Below, one piece after another: positions 17,617-25,218 of a stretch of DNA of 64,000 bases (within the stretch, counting starts at the first letter, position 1; each line of letters opens with the position of its first letter). Source of the stretch: SG8-41 sp029864385. GTDB taxonomy: Bacteria > Pseudomonadota > Gammaproteobacteria > Burkholderiales > SG8-41. The stretch lies in NCBI GenBank assembly GCA_029864385.1, contig JAOTTL010000001.1, positions 1 to 64,000 on the forward strand. Reading direction: 5' to 3'. Below the pieces are notes generated by a model. The model had not been told where the DNA came from, ran no database searches, and saw only the letters and a list, made by a program, of their open reading frames with translations. The translations under genes were made by a program, and so were the position numbers.

Positions 17617-17691
17617 CGCCGATGCTCACGGAACGGTGAACGGTGAACGGACTGGAACTTCCGTAAATCGTGAATCGTGAATCGGAAAGTT

Positions 17692-17728
17692 GCACGTTTG
17701 AGATCGCAAATTGCGACCTCAAACGTGC
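17692..17728. repeat. 37-base palindrome
   Basis: GCACGTTTGAG and CTCAAACGTGC are perfect 11-base inverted arms; the inside also contains TCGCA/TGCGA. There is no U-run, and it lies between two convergent genes, just after GTGAATC repeats. It could be a protein-binding site or a transcript-end hairpin. Confidence 0.6.
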
Positions 17729-17795
17729 CGCCTTCGAAGCATTCAGTTGAAATGCGAAATCGACCCATCGCGGTTATTCGAGCAACCAGCACCGC

Positions 17796-17822
17796 CAAAC
17801 AAAAACCCCGCCGAAGCGGGGT
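17796..17822 (-). terminator. Rho-independent terminator of the small CxxC gene
   Basis: On the minus strand, ACCCCGC-TTCG-GCGGGGT forms a stem with an extra-stable TTCG loop followed by TTTTTGTTTG. It lies 40 bases after the stop of the CxxC gene. A near-identical element occurs at 42891-42915, upstream of the related gene. Confidence 0.8.
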
Positions 17823-17861
17823 GTGTAGTTCGCAGTAAAATTTACGCCAGCATACTTCAGG

Positions 17862-18140
17862 TCAACGCGGAGCGTTTTCTTGATTTCTCCCATCGCTCGT
17901 CCTGGTTCGACGCAGTCCTAATGAATGGGCCAATTGGTCGAGCCGAGAAGAGGGCTTGCGGGCAATCCCGATTTGCTCCGATTTGATGTAGGCACGCTCT
18001 CGCATTGTCTCCCAAGCAATGTCTTGGTATAGAGCATCGTAAATACCGCGCTGCATCGTTCCGCACCGATTACACTTTCTGTAGGCAAGAACAGACGTAA
18101 CATTAATTGTCCACTGATGTGTGAATAGACAGCGCCTCAT
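17862..18140 (-). CDS. Small CxxC protein, relative of the 43-kb PilZ fusion
   Basis: A 92-residue protein. ATG 18140 follows CAGGGGAAATTG. It begins MRRCLFTHQW, then CNRCGTMQRG (probable Zn knuckle with C at the start as third ligand), IAWETMRERAYI and LDQLAHSLGLRRTRTSD. The gene at 43095-43847 has the same order of motifs over its first ~100 residues and clear DNA-level similarity, including the 115 bases upstream. No named family is recognised. The separate small form here and the PilZ-fused form there suggest a module that can work alone or as an N-terminal domain. Confidence 0.7.
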   Translation of the reverse strand: MRRCLFTHQWTINVTSVLAYRKCNRCGTMQRGIYDALYQDIAWETMRERAYIKSEQIGIARKPSSRLDQLAHSLGLRRTRTSDGRNQENAPR

Positions 18141-18255
18141 CAATTTCCCCTGAACGCATCGACGCAATCTTGAAATTCTATAATCGCTGCTCGCCTCCGG
18201 GAATGATCAATCTCTCCTATCCCCGGTAGAAGGAATCTACCTTTTTTTGCGGCAT
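18141..18255 (-). promoter_or_regulatory. Conserved leader upstream of the small CxxC gene
   Basis: Read on the minus strand, this stretch matches 42984-43094 base for base over long parts: GATTCCTTCTACC versus GATTTCTTCTACC, GAGATTGATCATTCC versus GAAATTGATCCTTCC, and GCGTCGATGCGTTCAGGGG versus GCGTTGATGCGTTCAGGGG directly before the start. The match extends beyond the coding region, so the leader may hold a promoter or a structured RNA; it is also compatible with recent duplication. Confidence 0.5.
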
Positions 18256-18451
18256 CTTGGATCCTCCGTCCGGTTTCGACCCTAAGGAACATTCAAGCTT
18301 TTCTACAACCTCAACGCAGGGCTAAACGGTGCGCTGCTGCGGCGCGTCCGGTTGAGCGCCCTGTGGGGCACTCAGTTCTTTAGGTAGATGCCATATGGCA
18401 CGCCAAAAACTGGCGATGCATCGCCGAAAAATTCAAATTTAGTAGTTCATT
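18256..18451. other. Gene-free stretch between two minus-strand genes
   Basis: Nothing convincing is seen. A 12-base palindrome TGCCATATGGCA (about 18389) and short inverted copies of GGCGATGC/GCATCGCC lie in it. It is slightly richer in A and T than its surroundings and probably carries the promoter of the leader-CxxC unit. Confidence 0.5.
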
Positions 18452-18465
18452 TATGTAGTTACGCC

Positions 18466-19452
18466 TCAGCCGGCCCGACTCCGGGGCTCCGATGGGAAAA
18501 TGTGGCCTGACGCCGGTTTCGCCCGGCAGCCCGCGTCCCGTGGCAGGCCGCGCAACGGCGCCCGCAGCGCGAGCAGCAGCAGCGCCTTGGTCATGCGCAC
18601 GCGGTCGAAGCGATGCAGCGCCGGCATCACCGGCGCAATGTGATCGACCCCCGAGACCTTGACGAAGTCCATGCCCGGCAGCACCGCGGCATCGATCGGC
18701 ACCAGGCCGTCGCTGCGGATGCCCTCGCGCAACATCAGCTCGCGCGGAATCTCGAGCAGCGTCTGCGTGTGCGCGCCGGGCGTGTCGTCGAGCGCGCTCG
18801 CGAAGGCGATCGCCGGCACCTCGCGCACGAGCCGGCCGATCGCGGTTGCGTGATCGCGGTAATAGGCGAGCGAAGCGCCCGTGGTCAGGCTCTGCGCCGA
18901 TTCCTTCGTGCCGCCGAAAAACCCGAGGATCACGGTCGAGACCATTGGATCGAGCAGCGAGCCGTCGAGCAGCTTGTTGGCCACCGGCGAGCCGAAGAAT
19001 ACGCCCTGCAGCGACACCCAGCCCTTCACTTTTGTGCGCAGCGACGACTCAGCGCGCAGCGCCTCGAGCGCATCGACCGAGCCCTTGCTGTGCGTGATGA
19101 GAATCACGGGCCTCGCCGACTCCCGGATCGCCGCGGCGACGATCGGGGCGTTAATCGCGACGCTCCGCCGGGATCTGACCGCGACTTTCTCTCGCTCGAC
19201 CCCAATCGAGGCGAGCCAGCGCAGCTGGTCGGCGAAATAGGTCGGAAAGAGGTTGCCGAAGTAGCCGGGCACGAGCAGCACCTTGTGCCTGCGCAGCACT
19301 TCCACGTGCGCCGCGCCGAAGGCGCAGTCGCTACCATAGGCATCCAAAAACTGCCGCGTCAGGTCAACGCCGCCCGCAGCGCGCGCGCCGCCCGCCGCCA
19401 GCATCCCGAGCGCAATTACCAAAACCTGCAACAGAAATCGCTTGCACCCCAT
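18466..19452 (-). CDS. Secreted lipase-like alpha/beta hydrolase
   Basis: A 328-residue protein. The start at 19452 gives a signal peptide (MGCKRFLLQVLVIALGMLAA through ARA). The hydrolase core has KVLLVPGYFGNLFPTYFADQ, the nucleophile in ITHSKGSVDAL (Ser122, with T in place of the first G of GxSxG), an acidic residue in SDGLVPIDA and a His in SGVDHIAPVM. The layout resembles lipases of the PGAP1/triacylglycerol lipase group. An upstream GTG at 19485 is possible but would place extra residues before the signal peptide. Substrate unknown; exported. Confidence 0.75.
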   Translation of the reverse strand: MGCKRFLLQVLVIALGMLAAGGARAAGGVDLTRQFLDAYGSDCAFGAAHVEVLRRHKVLLVPGYFGNLFPTYFADQLRWLASIGVEREKVAVRSRRSVAINAPIVAAAIRESARPVILITHSKGSVDALEALRAESSLRTKVKGWVSLQGVFFGSPVANKLLDGSLLDPMVSTVILGFFGGTKESAQSLTTGASLAYYRDHATAIGRLVREVPAIAFASALDDTPGAHTQTLLEIPRELMLREGIRSDGLVPIDAAVLPGMDFVKVSGVDHIAPVMPALHRFDRVRMTKALLLLALRAPLRGLPRDAGCRAKPASGHIFPSEPRSRAG

Positions 19453-19768
19453 GGCCCCTTGTATCACGAGATGGGTAAATCGCACTAAATGGGGACAGAC
19501 CCCACCAAACTAAAGGCGGAAGGCGGAAGGCGGAAGGCGGAAGGCCATAACCCCCGTCTTGGGTGCTGGGTGCTGGGTGATGGGTGATGCGCCTCAACAC
19601 TCGTGATGGGTGACCGACGGTTCGGTTTTAGTCCCTTCACCACTCGCTATTCACCATTCACGCCTTTCCATAACTAGGAACAGACGCCATCGAACGGTCT
19701 TTGTATAATCCTACGTCAGTTCTCCAACCGTGCCATCGATCAACAGCACCTAAGAGGAGAGAAAGACT
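19453..19768. repeat. 316-base intergenic region with REP-like and tandem repeats
   Basis: Holds a family E piece AAATGGGGACAGACCCC (about 19487), four GGCGGAA units (19515-19543), TGGGTGCTGGGTGATGGG units (about 19560-19588), GTTCGGT/TTCACCA runs, and GACGCCATCGAACGG. The promoter of the next binding-protein gene is probably near its 3' end. No gene is visible. Confidence 0.7.
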
Positions 19769-20752
19769 ATGAACCGACACACATTGCTGGCCTTCACATT
19801 GGCCTGGGTTGCGGCGTCCGCGCTGGCGCCGTTCGGCGCATACGCGCAGTCGCAATATCCCTCGAGACCGATCAGGGTGGTCGTTCCGTTCCCGCCCGGC
19901 GGCGTGGTGGACACGATCGCCCGCCTCTGGGCGCAGCAGGTCGGGCCCTTGCTCGGCACGATCGTCGTTGATAACCGGGGCGGCGCGGGTGGCGTCATCG
20001 GCGCGGGGGAAGTCGCGCGTGCCCGGCCCGACGGCTATACGCTTCTGGTCGGCAACAGCAGCACACAGATCATCAATCCGGCGGTGATGAGGAGCCCGCC
20101 GTACGACCCGGTCAAGGACTTCGTCACGATCGACATACTCGCCATCTCGGCGACTTCGATCATGGTCCACCCGTCGCTGCCCGTGCGGGACCTGAAGCAG
20201 CTCATCGCCTACGCCAAGGCGAATCCCGGCAAGCTGTCATACGGGTCCGCGGGGGCGGGAACCTTGACCCATCTCGCCGGCGAGATGTTCAAGCAGCGCG
20301 CGGGCGGACTCCAGATCGTGCACGTCCCGTACCGGGGAACCGGTCTGGCAGTGGCCGACCTCGTGAGCGGCTACATACCGATGATGACGCCGAACGTGAC
20401 CGGGCGGCTGCTCGGCCTGTATAAGGCCGGGAAAATTCGGATCCTGTCGGTGAATGCGCCGGCGCGCCTCAAGGCCGCGCCCGAGATCCCGGCCACGATC
20501 GAAATCCTGCCGAACATGATTGCCCAGTTGTTCAGCGGATTGTTTGCGCCGGCGGGCACGCCTAAGCCCATCGTGGATCGCGTTTCGCAAGTCACGCGCA
20601 AGGCACTTGCCGACGAGTCTTTCCAGCAGAAGCTAATCCGGTCGGGGTTCGAACCGGTACTGGACTCCAGCGCGGAGAAAGCGCAGCGCTTCGTCGATCA
20701 GGAGCGTGAGCAGCTCATGCCACTGATCAAGGCTACTGGCTTCAAGAAATAG
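19769..20752 (+). CDS. Tripartite tricarboxylate transporter (Bug/TctC) binding protein
   Basis: A 327-residue periplasmic protein. The ATG follows AGAGGAGAGAAAG. Residues 1-28 are a signal peptide ending ALAPFGAYAQ; then SQYPSRPIRVVVPFPPGGVV and GGAGGVIGAGEVARARPDGY, both classic Bug motifs. No TctA/TctB partner is nearby, so it may serve a permease elsewhere or act as a sensor component, as known for some Bug proteins. It shares the layout but not close identity with the four other Bug proteins of the window. Confidence 0.9.
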   Translation: MNRHTLLAFTLAWVAASALAPFGAYAQSQYPSRPIRVVVPFPPGGVVDTIARLWAQQVGPLLGTIVVDNRGGAGGVIGAGEVARARPDGYTLLVGNSSTQIINPAVMRSPPYDPVKDFVTIDILAISATSIMVHPSLPVRDLKQLIAYAKANPGKLSYGSAGAGTLTHLAGEMFKQRAGGLQIVHVPYRGTGLAVADLVSGYIPMMTPNVTGRLLGLYKAGKIRILSVNAPARLKAAPEIPATIEILPNMIAQLFSGLFAPAGTPKPIVDRVSQVTRKALADESFQQKLIRSGFEPVLDSSAEKAQRFVDQEREQLMPLIKATGFKK

Positions 20753-20804
20753 ATGCCGTCGCTGGGGGGAACTGAAGGCAGAAGGCGGAAGGGCCTTACG
20801 ATCC

Positions 20805-20850
20805 GTGATGGGTGATGGGTGATGGGTGATGGGTGATGGGTGATGGATGA
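20805..20850. repeat. TGATGGG tandem array
   Basis: Six consecutive 7-base units of TGATGGG with one variant (TGATGGA) at the end. It lies 50 bases after the Bug gene and directly before the REP-like hairpin. Confidence 0.85.
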
Positions 20851-20861
20851 TGTTAACAAAT

Positions 20862-20901
20862 GGGGCCAGGCTCGAATTATCAAGAATTCGAGCCTGGCCC
20901 C
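20862..20901. repeat. REP-like hairpin, family D (perfect 17-bp arms)
   Basis: GGGGCCAGGCTCGAATT (20862-20878) and its exact complement (20885-20901) are separated by ATCAAG. This is a head-to-head pair of the dispersed family D unit, which occurs singly at 21430, 21476, 24416, 25182, 34944 and 57928. Such paired, hairpin-forming intergenic units are the hallmark of REP/BIME elements spread by RAYT transposases. It also lies between convergent genes and could end transcription. Confidence 0.8.
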
Positions 20902-20922
20902 TTTGATCGTTGATCCCGCGCT

Positions 20923-21234
20923 TTACTGTTCGAAAGGCCTCAACGCCTCGAGCTTGATGCGGTAACCCGGCGTCGCCTCATCGTAGCGCGCGAGACATCC
21001 GCGAGCACAATCTTTGCTGTCGGGCCACAACTCGCACGAGCGAACCGTGAGCTCGGGCGTCGTGCCGTCACCGCGAAAAACACGCCCCGCCTCGACGAAA
21101 GCCACGCATCCCGTTTCGGGGCACCTCAACAGCCGCTTTCTCACGACCGGCTCGATCAGCCAGTACCCGCAACCGACCGTGCACAGTACCAGGACTACGA
21201 TTGCCACTATCCATGCCAAAGCCAAAAAGTCCAT
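20923..21234 (-). CDS. Small single-helix membrane protein with cysteine-rich tail
   Basis: A 103-residue protein. ATG 21234 opens with one membrane helix (FLALAWIVAIVVLVLCTVGC, residues 3-22), followed by a soluble domain with CPETGCVAF, SCELWPDSKDCARGC, i.e. six cysteines in pairs that could bind metal or form disulphides. No family recognised. It lies between two family D repeat areas. Confidence 0.6.
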   Translation of the reverse strand: MDFLALAWIVAIVVLVLCTVGCGYWLIEPVVRKRLLRCPETGCVAFVEAGRVFRGDGTTPELTVRSCELWPDSKDCARGCLARYDEATPGYRIKLEALRPFEQ

Positions 21235-21663
21235 AATATGACCCCTTTCCAAAAGTCTCTAAAGCTTCTTGAGTAAAAATAGTTTGCGGCCAACGGCGGG
21301 CCGTGACGTTGAGGAAAATCAAGAAATCGCAAGAAATCGTATCCATAACGGACCTATCAATCATAGCGTCGCATTTCCGCAACGCGTTGAGCGACTGAAA
21401 AGACCGCAATATGGAAGGGCGCAGTTAAAGGGGCCAGGCTCGAATTTTCGGGGGGCTATCCCCTAAGCAGTTCAAGGGGCCAGTCTCGATTTATCATTAT
21501 TTGGACGGTAAGGAGTCAGGCTTTTGTCTGATAGCGCCGGCATCGCTAATTTTGACGACCCATTCACCTTAGGCGACAGGTGAGATGGCTATTCCCTACT
21601 TCGTCAGATTCCGAGTCCCATTAACATCAATGAGGTCATTTACTCACTTGAAGGAAGGTCTAA
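21235..21663. repeat. 429-base region with two family D REP-like units
   Basis: Family D units lie at 21430-21447 (GGGGCCAGGCTCGAATTT) and 21476-21492 (a variant, GGGGCCAGTCTCGATTT). The rest has no coding pattern; the ribosome site GAAGGAAGG for the next gene is at its end. The other bases are less GC-rich than the flanking genes. Confidence 0.6.
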
Positions 21664-23031
21664 ATGTCTACGGCTGATATTACCGGGCGGTTGGCACGCT
21701 ATATGGTCGAGGCCCGGGAGCGGAGTCTCGCGCCGCACGTGGCGCAGGATGCCAGGCATCGCATCCTGGACACGCTCGCCGCGATGGTCTCGGGAGCCCA
21801 TCTCAAACCGGGGGAAATGGCGATCCGCTACGCGCGGGCGCAGGGCGGGGTCGAGGAAGCGACCGTCCTCACCACCGACATCAGGACCTCGGCCGTCAAC
21901 GCCGCTCTGGTGAACGCCATGTTCGGCCACGCTGACGAGACCGATGACTTCCATCCGGCGACAAAAGCCCATCCCGGCTGCGTCGTCGTGCCCGCGGCCC
22001 TCGCGATGGCCGAGCGCGAGGGCAGATCGGGAACGGAGCTGCTGAACGCGGTCGCGCTCGGCTACGATCTCTGCTGTCGATTTCTCCTGGCGCTCGGAGC
22101 GGATCACGTGCGCCGAACTCACCGCAGCGCCGAGGGCACCGGCTCCACGCTCGGCAGCGTGGGGGCCGCGGCCTCCCTGGCCCGGCTGGACGAAAAGGGG
22201 ATGCGCCACGCGCTTTCGTACGCCGCCCAACAGGTATCGGGCCTGTGGAGCTGGGTCCGCGATGCCGAGCACGTCGAAAAAGCCTTCGACTTCTCCGGCA
22301 TGGGCGCGCGCAATGGCGTGACCGCGGCCATCATGGCCCAGATGGGCTTTAGCGGCGTCTGGGACGTGTTCGATGGCGAGCACAACGTGCTCCAGGCCCT
22401 GTCCACCGAACCGAAACCGGAGGCAATGGTAGCGGCGCTGGGAAGCCGCTATTTCGTCACCGAAACCGCCATCAAGCCCTTCTCAATCGGCTATCCGGTC
22501 CAGGCCCCGCTGGACGCATTCCTCAGGCTCCATCGCGAGCATGGGCTCAACGTGAACAACGTGGAGCGCATCGTCGTGAGACTTCCGGAGGACGGCGCGC
22601 GCGTCGTCAATAACCGCGCCATGCCGGATATCAACTGCCAGCACCTCATCGCGTTAGCATTGGTGAAAGGCACCGTCTCGTTTGAGGACAGCCATTCCTA
22701 TGAGCAGATGGCGGACCCGACAGTGCGCGCCGCAAAGGAGCGCGTGCAGCTCATCGCCGATCCAAAGCTCATGGATCCCGCCGCGCCGCGAAGCGGCCAG
22801 GTGGAGGTGACGCTCCGGGATGGCCGCACCGTCAGCCACTTTACGCGCCACGCTCCGGGCACGAAGGAAAATCCGATGGATACGGAGGGCGTGAACGCAA
22901 AGGCGCGGCTCCTGATGGAGCCGGTGCTTGGTGCCGAGCGGACAGAGGGCGTCATCCGGCGGGTGAACGCCGTGGAGGAGCTCGACGATGTGCGCGAACT
23001 ACGGCGTTTCCTGGCACTCGAAGGTCATTAG
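21664..23031 (+). CDS. MmgE/PrpD family protein
   Basis: A 455-residue protein of the 2-methylcitrate dehydratase/cis-aconitate decarboxylase fold. Diagnostic stretches are RHRILDTLAAMVSGAHLKPG near the start, FGHADETDDFHPATKAHPGC (residues 80-100, holding the substrate-binding histidines) and KPFSIGYPVQAPLDAFLRLH. Members act on small tricarboxylates or related acids, but many paralogues next to Bug proteins have unknown substrates. The start follows TTGAAGGAAGG. No signal peptide, hence cytoplasmic. Confidence 0.88.
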   Translation: MSTADITGRLARYMVEARERSLAPHVAQDARHRILDTLAAMVSGAHLKPGEMAIRYARAQGGVEEATVLTTDIRTSAVNAALVNAMFGHADETDDFHPATKAHPGCVVVPAALAMAEREGRSGTELLNAVALGYDLCCRFLLALGADHVRRTHRSAEGTGSTLGSVGAAASLARLDEKGMRHALSYAAQQVSGLWSWVRDAEHVEKAFDFSGMGARNGVTAAIMAQMGFSGVWDVFDGEHNVLQALSTEPKPEAMVAALGSRYFVTETAIKPFSIGYPVQAPLDAFLRLHREHGLNVNNVERIVVRLPEDGARVVNNRAMPDINCQHLIALALVKGTVSFEDSHSYEQMADPTVRAAKERVQLIADPKLMDPAAPRSGQVEVTLRDGRTVSHFTRHAPGTKENPMDTEGVNAKARLLMEPVLGAERTEGVIRRVNAVEELDDVRELRRFLALEGH

Positions 23032-23133
23032 CAGAACCTAGTTGACAAAAAAACGCGCGAGAAAATCGAGTCTGACCTTATTTCCACAGAGTAAAGTAAT
23101 GCAGGTCTTGCATTTACCAAAGAGAGGTGACTC

Positions 23134-23403
23134 ATGCATGATTTCCGCTGGCCGGCGTTGATTACGCTGGGTGTGCTGGTGCTGTTGTTCAGCCTCGCGT
23201 GGAATGTAGGCAAGGCCCGTGCCAAATACAAGATCAACGCGCCCGCGACGACGGGCGACCCGGCGTTCGAGTGCGTCTGGTATGCCGCGGCGTATCAGCA
23301 AGAGGCCAGCAAGCGCGGGCCCCCGTTCGCCGTGTCCACGCTCGTATTCTGCATGCTCGCTCTCGGCGCCGCGTGGGGCGTGGTAAAGGGGTTTTTGCAG
23401 TGA
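23134..23403 (+). CDS. Short MAPEG-like membrane protein, probably internally deleted
   Basis: An 89-residue protein. The N-terminal half (helix, then NVGKARAKYKINAPATTGDP and AFEC) matches the first helix and loop of MAPEG proteins, and the C-terminal half (ASKRGPPFAVSTLVFCMLAL, then a last helix) matches their end. The middle ~40 residues, which normally hold the second and third helices and the R-x-x-x-N-x-x-E part, are missing; family members have about 130 residues. It has an ordinary ribosome site (AAGAGAGGTG). It may be a degraded gene, or a small protein of its own. Confidence 0.5.
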   Translation: MHDFRWPALITLGVLVLLFSLAWNVGKARAKYKINAPATTGDPAFECVWYAAAYQQEASKRGPPFAVSTLVFCMLALGAAWGVVKGFLQ

Positions 23404-23576
23404 CGGATTAGTCCCCCAGACCGGTGGTTGTCGCGCGACAGGGGCTGATGCAGTGTTTTTGTTGAAAGTGACGATCTAACGCCGGACACTATGCCTCTCC
23501 GGGAGACAAGGCGTGAAAGAGCCGGCACGTGGCGTGGTCCAACCCCTCCTGAAGAGCTGAAAGAAAGGAAATCGCA

Positions 23577-23990
23577 ATGGCGTACATCTTCCATCAGGAT
23601 GACTTGCCGAAGCTGCTCTCGGTGGTTCCCGGCCGGGAACGCGTGTTCTTCGCCAGCAAGGAGTTAAGCGCCACCGACGCGATGCTCGCCGGAATCATGT
23701 ATTACGCCGAAGGCGCAGCCTCCCCCTATCACTTCCACAAGAATTGCGAGCATTTCTATTTCATCTTCGACGGCACCGCAACCGTGGAGACGGAGGAAGG
23801 CGTGAGGGACCTCAATCCCGGCGATCTGGTGTTCATACCGGCCGAGGAGAAACACCGGCTCCGCGCGAAGGAGCGCCTGTTCTATTTCGAGTTCCAGGCA
23901 CCGAATCGCTTCGAGACCACGATCCTCGACGGTACCAAGGACGACCTGCTGTGGGAACGTGTGGACGGCAACGTCTGGGTCCAGAGCTGA
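23577..23990 (+). CDS. Cupin-domain protein
   Basis: A 137-residue single-domain cupin. It has the first cupin motif SPYHFHKNCEHFYFIFDGTA (His residues and Glu as metal ligands) and the second NPGDLVFIPAEEKHRLRAKE. The start follows AAGAAAGGAAATC. It precedes a second, unlike cupin by 63 bases; together they suggest a small catabolic unit beginning with MmgE/PrpD. The reaction is unknown. Confidence 0.8.
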   Translation: MAYIFHQDDLPKLLSVVPGRERVFFASKELSATDAMLAGIMYYAEGAASPYHFHKNCEHFYFIFDGTATVETEEGVRDLNPGDLVFIPAEEKHRLRAKERLFYFEFQAPNRFETTILDGTKDDLLWERVDGNVWVQS

Positions 23991-24053
23991 TGACGACCTG
24001 CGTTCGGCTACGAGACGAAGCCGAGGGCCACTGGCAAACAGGAGCAAGCTGAC

Positions 24054-24413
24054 ATGTCTACGACCCATATCGATACCAACGGAATCTCCCGGAAGAAACT
24101 GAACGGCGGCCAGGGTGAAGTCGCGGAGATCGTCAACCCGGCGCTCTGCGGGGCGAAGAACGTGCTCGGCATGCTGCGTTGGCTAAGCGATGGCGAGCAT
24201 TTTGCTACGGAATCTCTGCAAGATACACACCAACTCCTTTACCTGATGGAGGGCGATGGCGTGATCAGGCTCGGCGACGACGATGTCGAAGTCAGCCAAG
24301 GCGCCGGCGTGTACCTCGGCCCAACGGAGACCGCCAGCATCCGTCACGCGGGCGACTCGACTTTGAAGCTTCTACACCTGGTCGTGCCAAAGGTCGACGA
24401 CTCAAAGGGATGA
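24054..24413 (+). CDS. Cupin-domain protein
   Basis: A 119-residue cupin. The core TESLQDTHQLLYLMEGDGVI and SQGAGVYLGPTETASIRHAG correspond to the two cupin motifs, but in the first motif only one histidine of the usual pair is visible, so metal binding is less certain. The start follows AGGAGCAAGC. Probably in one transcript with the preceding cupin. Confidence 0.75.
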   Translation: MSTTHIDTNGISRKKLNGGQGEVAEIVNPALCGAKNVLGMLRWLSDGEHFATESLQDTHQLLYLMEGDGVIRLGDDDVEVSQGAGVYLGPTETASIRHAGDSTLKLLHLVVPKVDDSKG

Positions 24414-24415
24414 AA

Positions 24416-24432
24416 GGGGCCAGGCTCGATTT
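24416..24432 (+). repeat. REP-like family D unit
   Basis: GGGGCCAGGCTCGATTT, starting three bases after the stop codon of the second cupin. Single copy, same orientation as those at 21430 and 34944. Confidence 0.7.
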
Positions 24433-24465
24433 ATCCAAGCGACAACTGAAGAGTTTGAGACCACC

Positions 24466-25179
24466 ATGAATACCACGACACGTGACATCATCGTCATGAC
24501 CTCAGGCGCCTTTACTGCACCCTATCTTGCACTCATCCCCCAACTCGAAATCGCCACGAAGAGAAAAATCGTCACGGCCGCAACGTCCATGGGGACAGGG
24601 CCAGACTACATTCCGACTCGACTTCAACGCGGTGAACCCGTAGACGTTGTCATCGTTGCGGATGCCGCCCTTGTCGAATTGATCAAGGACGGCAAGATCT
24701 CGGCCGAAAGCCGTACTCCCCTCGCGCGCTCGGCCATCGGTATGGCCGTACGGGCAGGAGCACCCAAGCTGGACATCAGTTCGGTCGACGCGCTGAAACG
24801 CACGCTTCTGGAAGCGAAATCAGTCGCGTACTCTGCCAGCGTAAGCGGCCGCTATATTACCACCGAGCTGTTTCAGCGCCTCGGAATAGCCGACCACATG
24901 GCAAGTAAGAGCCGGCGAATCGAGGGTGAACGAATTGGCGCCGTGGTTGCGCGTGGAGAGGCAGAGCTCGGCTTCCAACAGATCAGCGAGCTACTTCCCG
25001 TGCCCGGGATAGCGTATCTAGGACCGCTACCGGCTGAGGTTCAAAGAGTCAGTGTGTTCTCGGCCGGCGTTGCCGCAGGTGCCAGGGATTCGGATGCGGC
25101 TCGCGCGCTTATCGGATTCCTCGCGTCGCCGGCAGCAGCCGACGCCATTACGCAAAATGGGTTGGAGCCGATGCCGTAA
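24466..25179 (+). CDS. ModA-like extracellular-type binding protein without signal peptide
   Basis: A 237-residue protein of the molybdate-binding/SBP_bac_11 fold: DIIVMTSGAFTAPYLALIPQ at the start, then RLQRGEPVDVVIVADAALVE and AVVARGEAELGFQQISELLP. True periplasmic ModA proteins carry a signal peptide; this one begins directly with the first strand, so it should stay in the cytoplasm. No modB/modC genes are nearby. Paralogues of this kind occur next to cupins and other catabolic genes in proteobacteria; the ligand is unknown. It is flanked by family D units on both sides. Confidence 0.78.
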   Translation: MNTTTRDIIVMTSGAFTAPYLALIPQLEIATKRKIVTAATSMGTGPDYIPTRLQRGEPVDVVIVADAALVELIKDGKISAESRTPLARSAIGMAVRAGAPKLDISSVDALKRTLLEAKSVAYSASVSGRYITTELFQRLGIADHMASKSRRIEGERIGAVVARGEAELGFQQISELLPVPGIAYLGPLPAEVQRVSVFSAGVAAGARDSDAARALIGFLASPAAADAITQNGLEPMP

Positions 25180-25181
25180 AA

Positions 25182-25198
25182 GGGGCCGGGCTCGATTA
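25182..25198 (+). repeat. REP-like family D unit
   Basis: GGGGCCGGGCTCGATTA, right after the stop of the ModA-like gene; one base differs in the core (GGG for AGG). Confidence 0.65.
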
Positions 25199-25218
25199 AC
25201 TGAACCACGGAACCTGAC

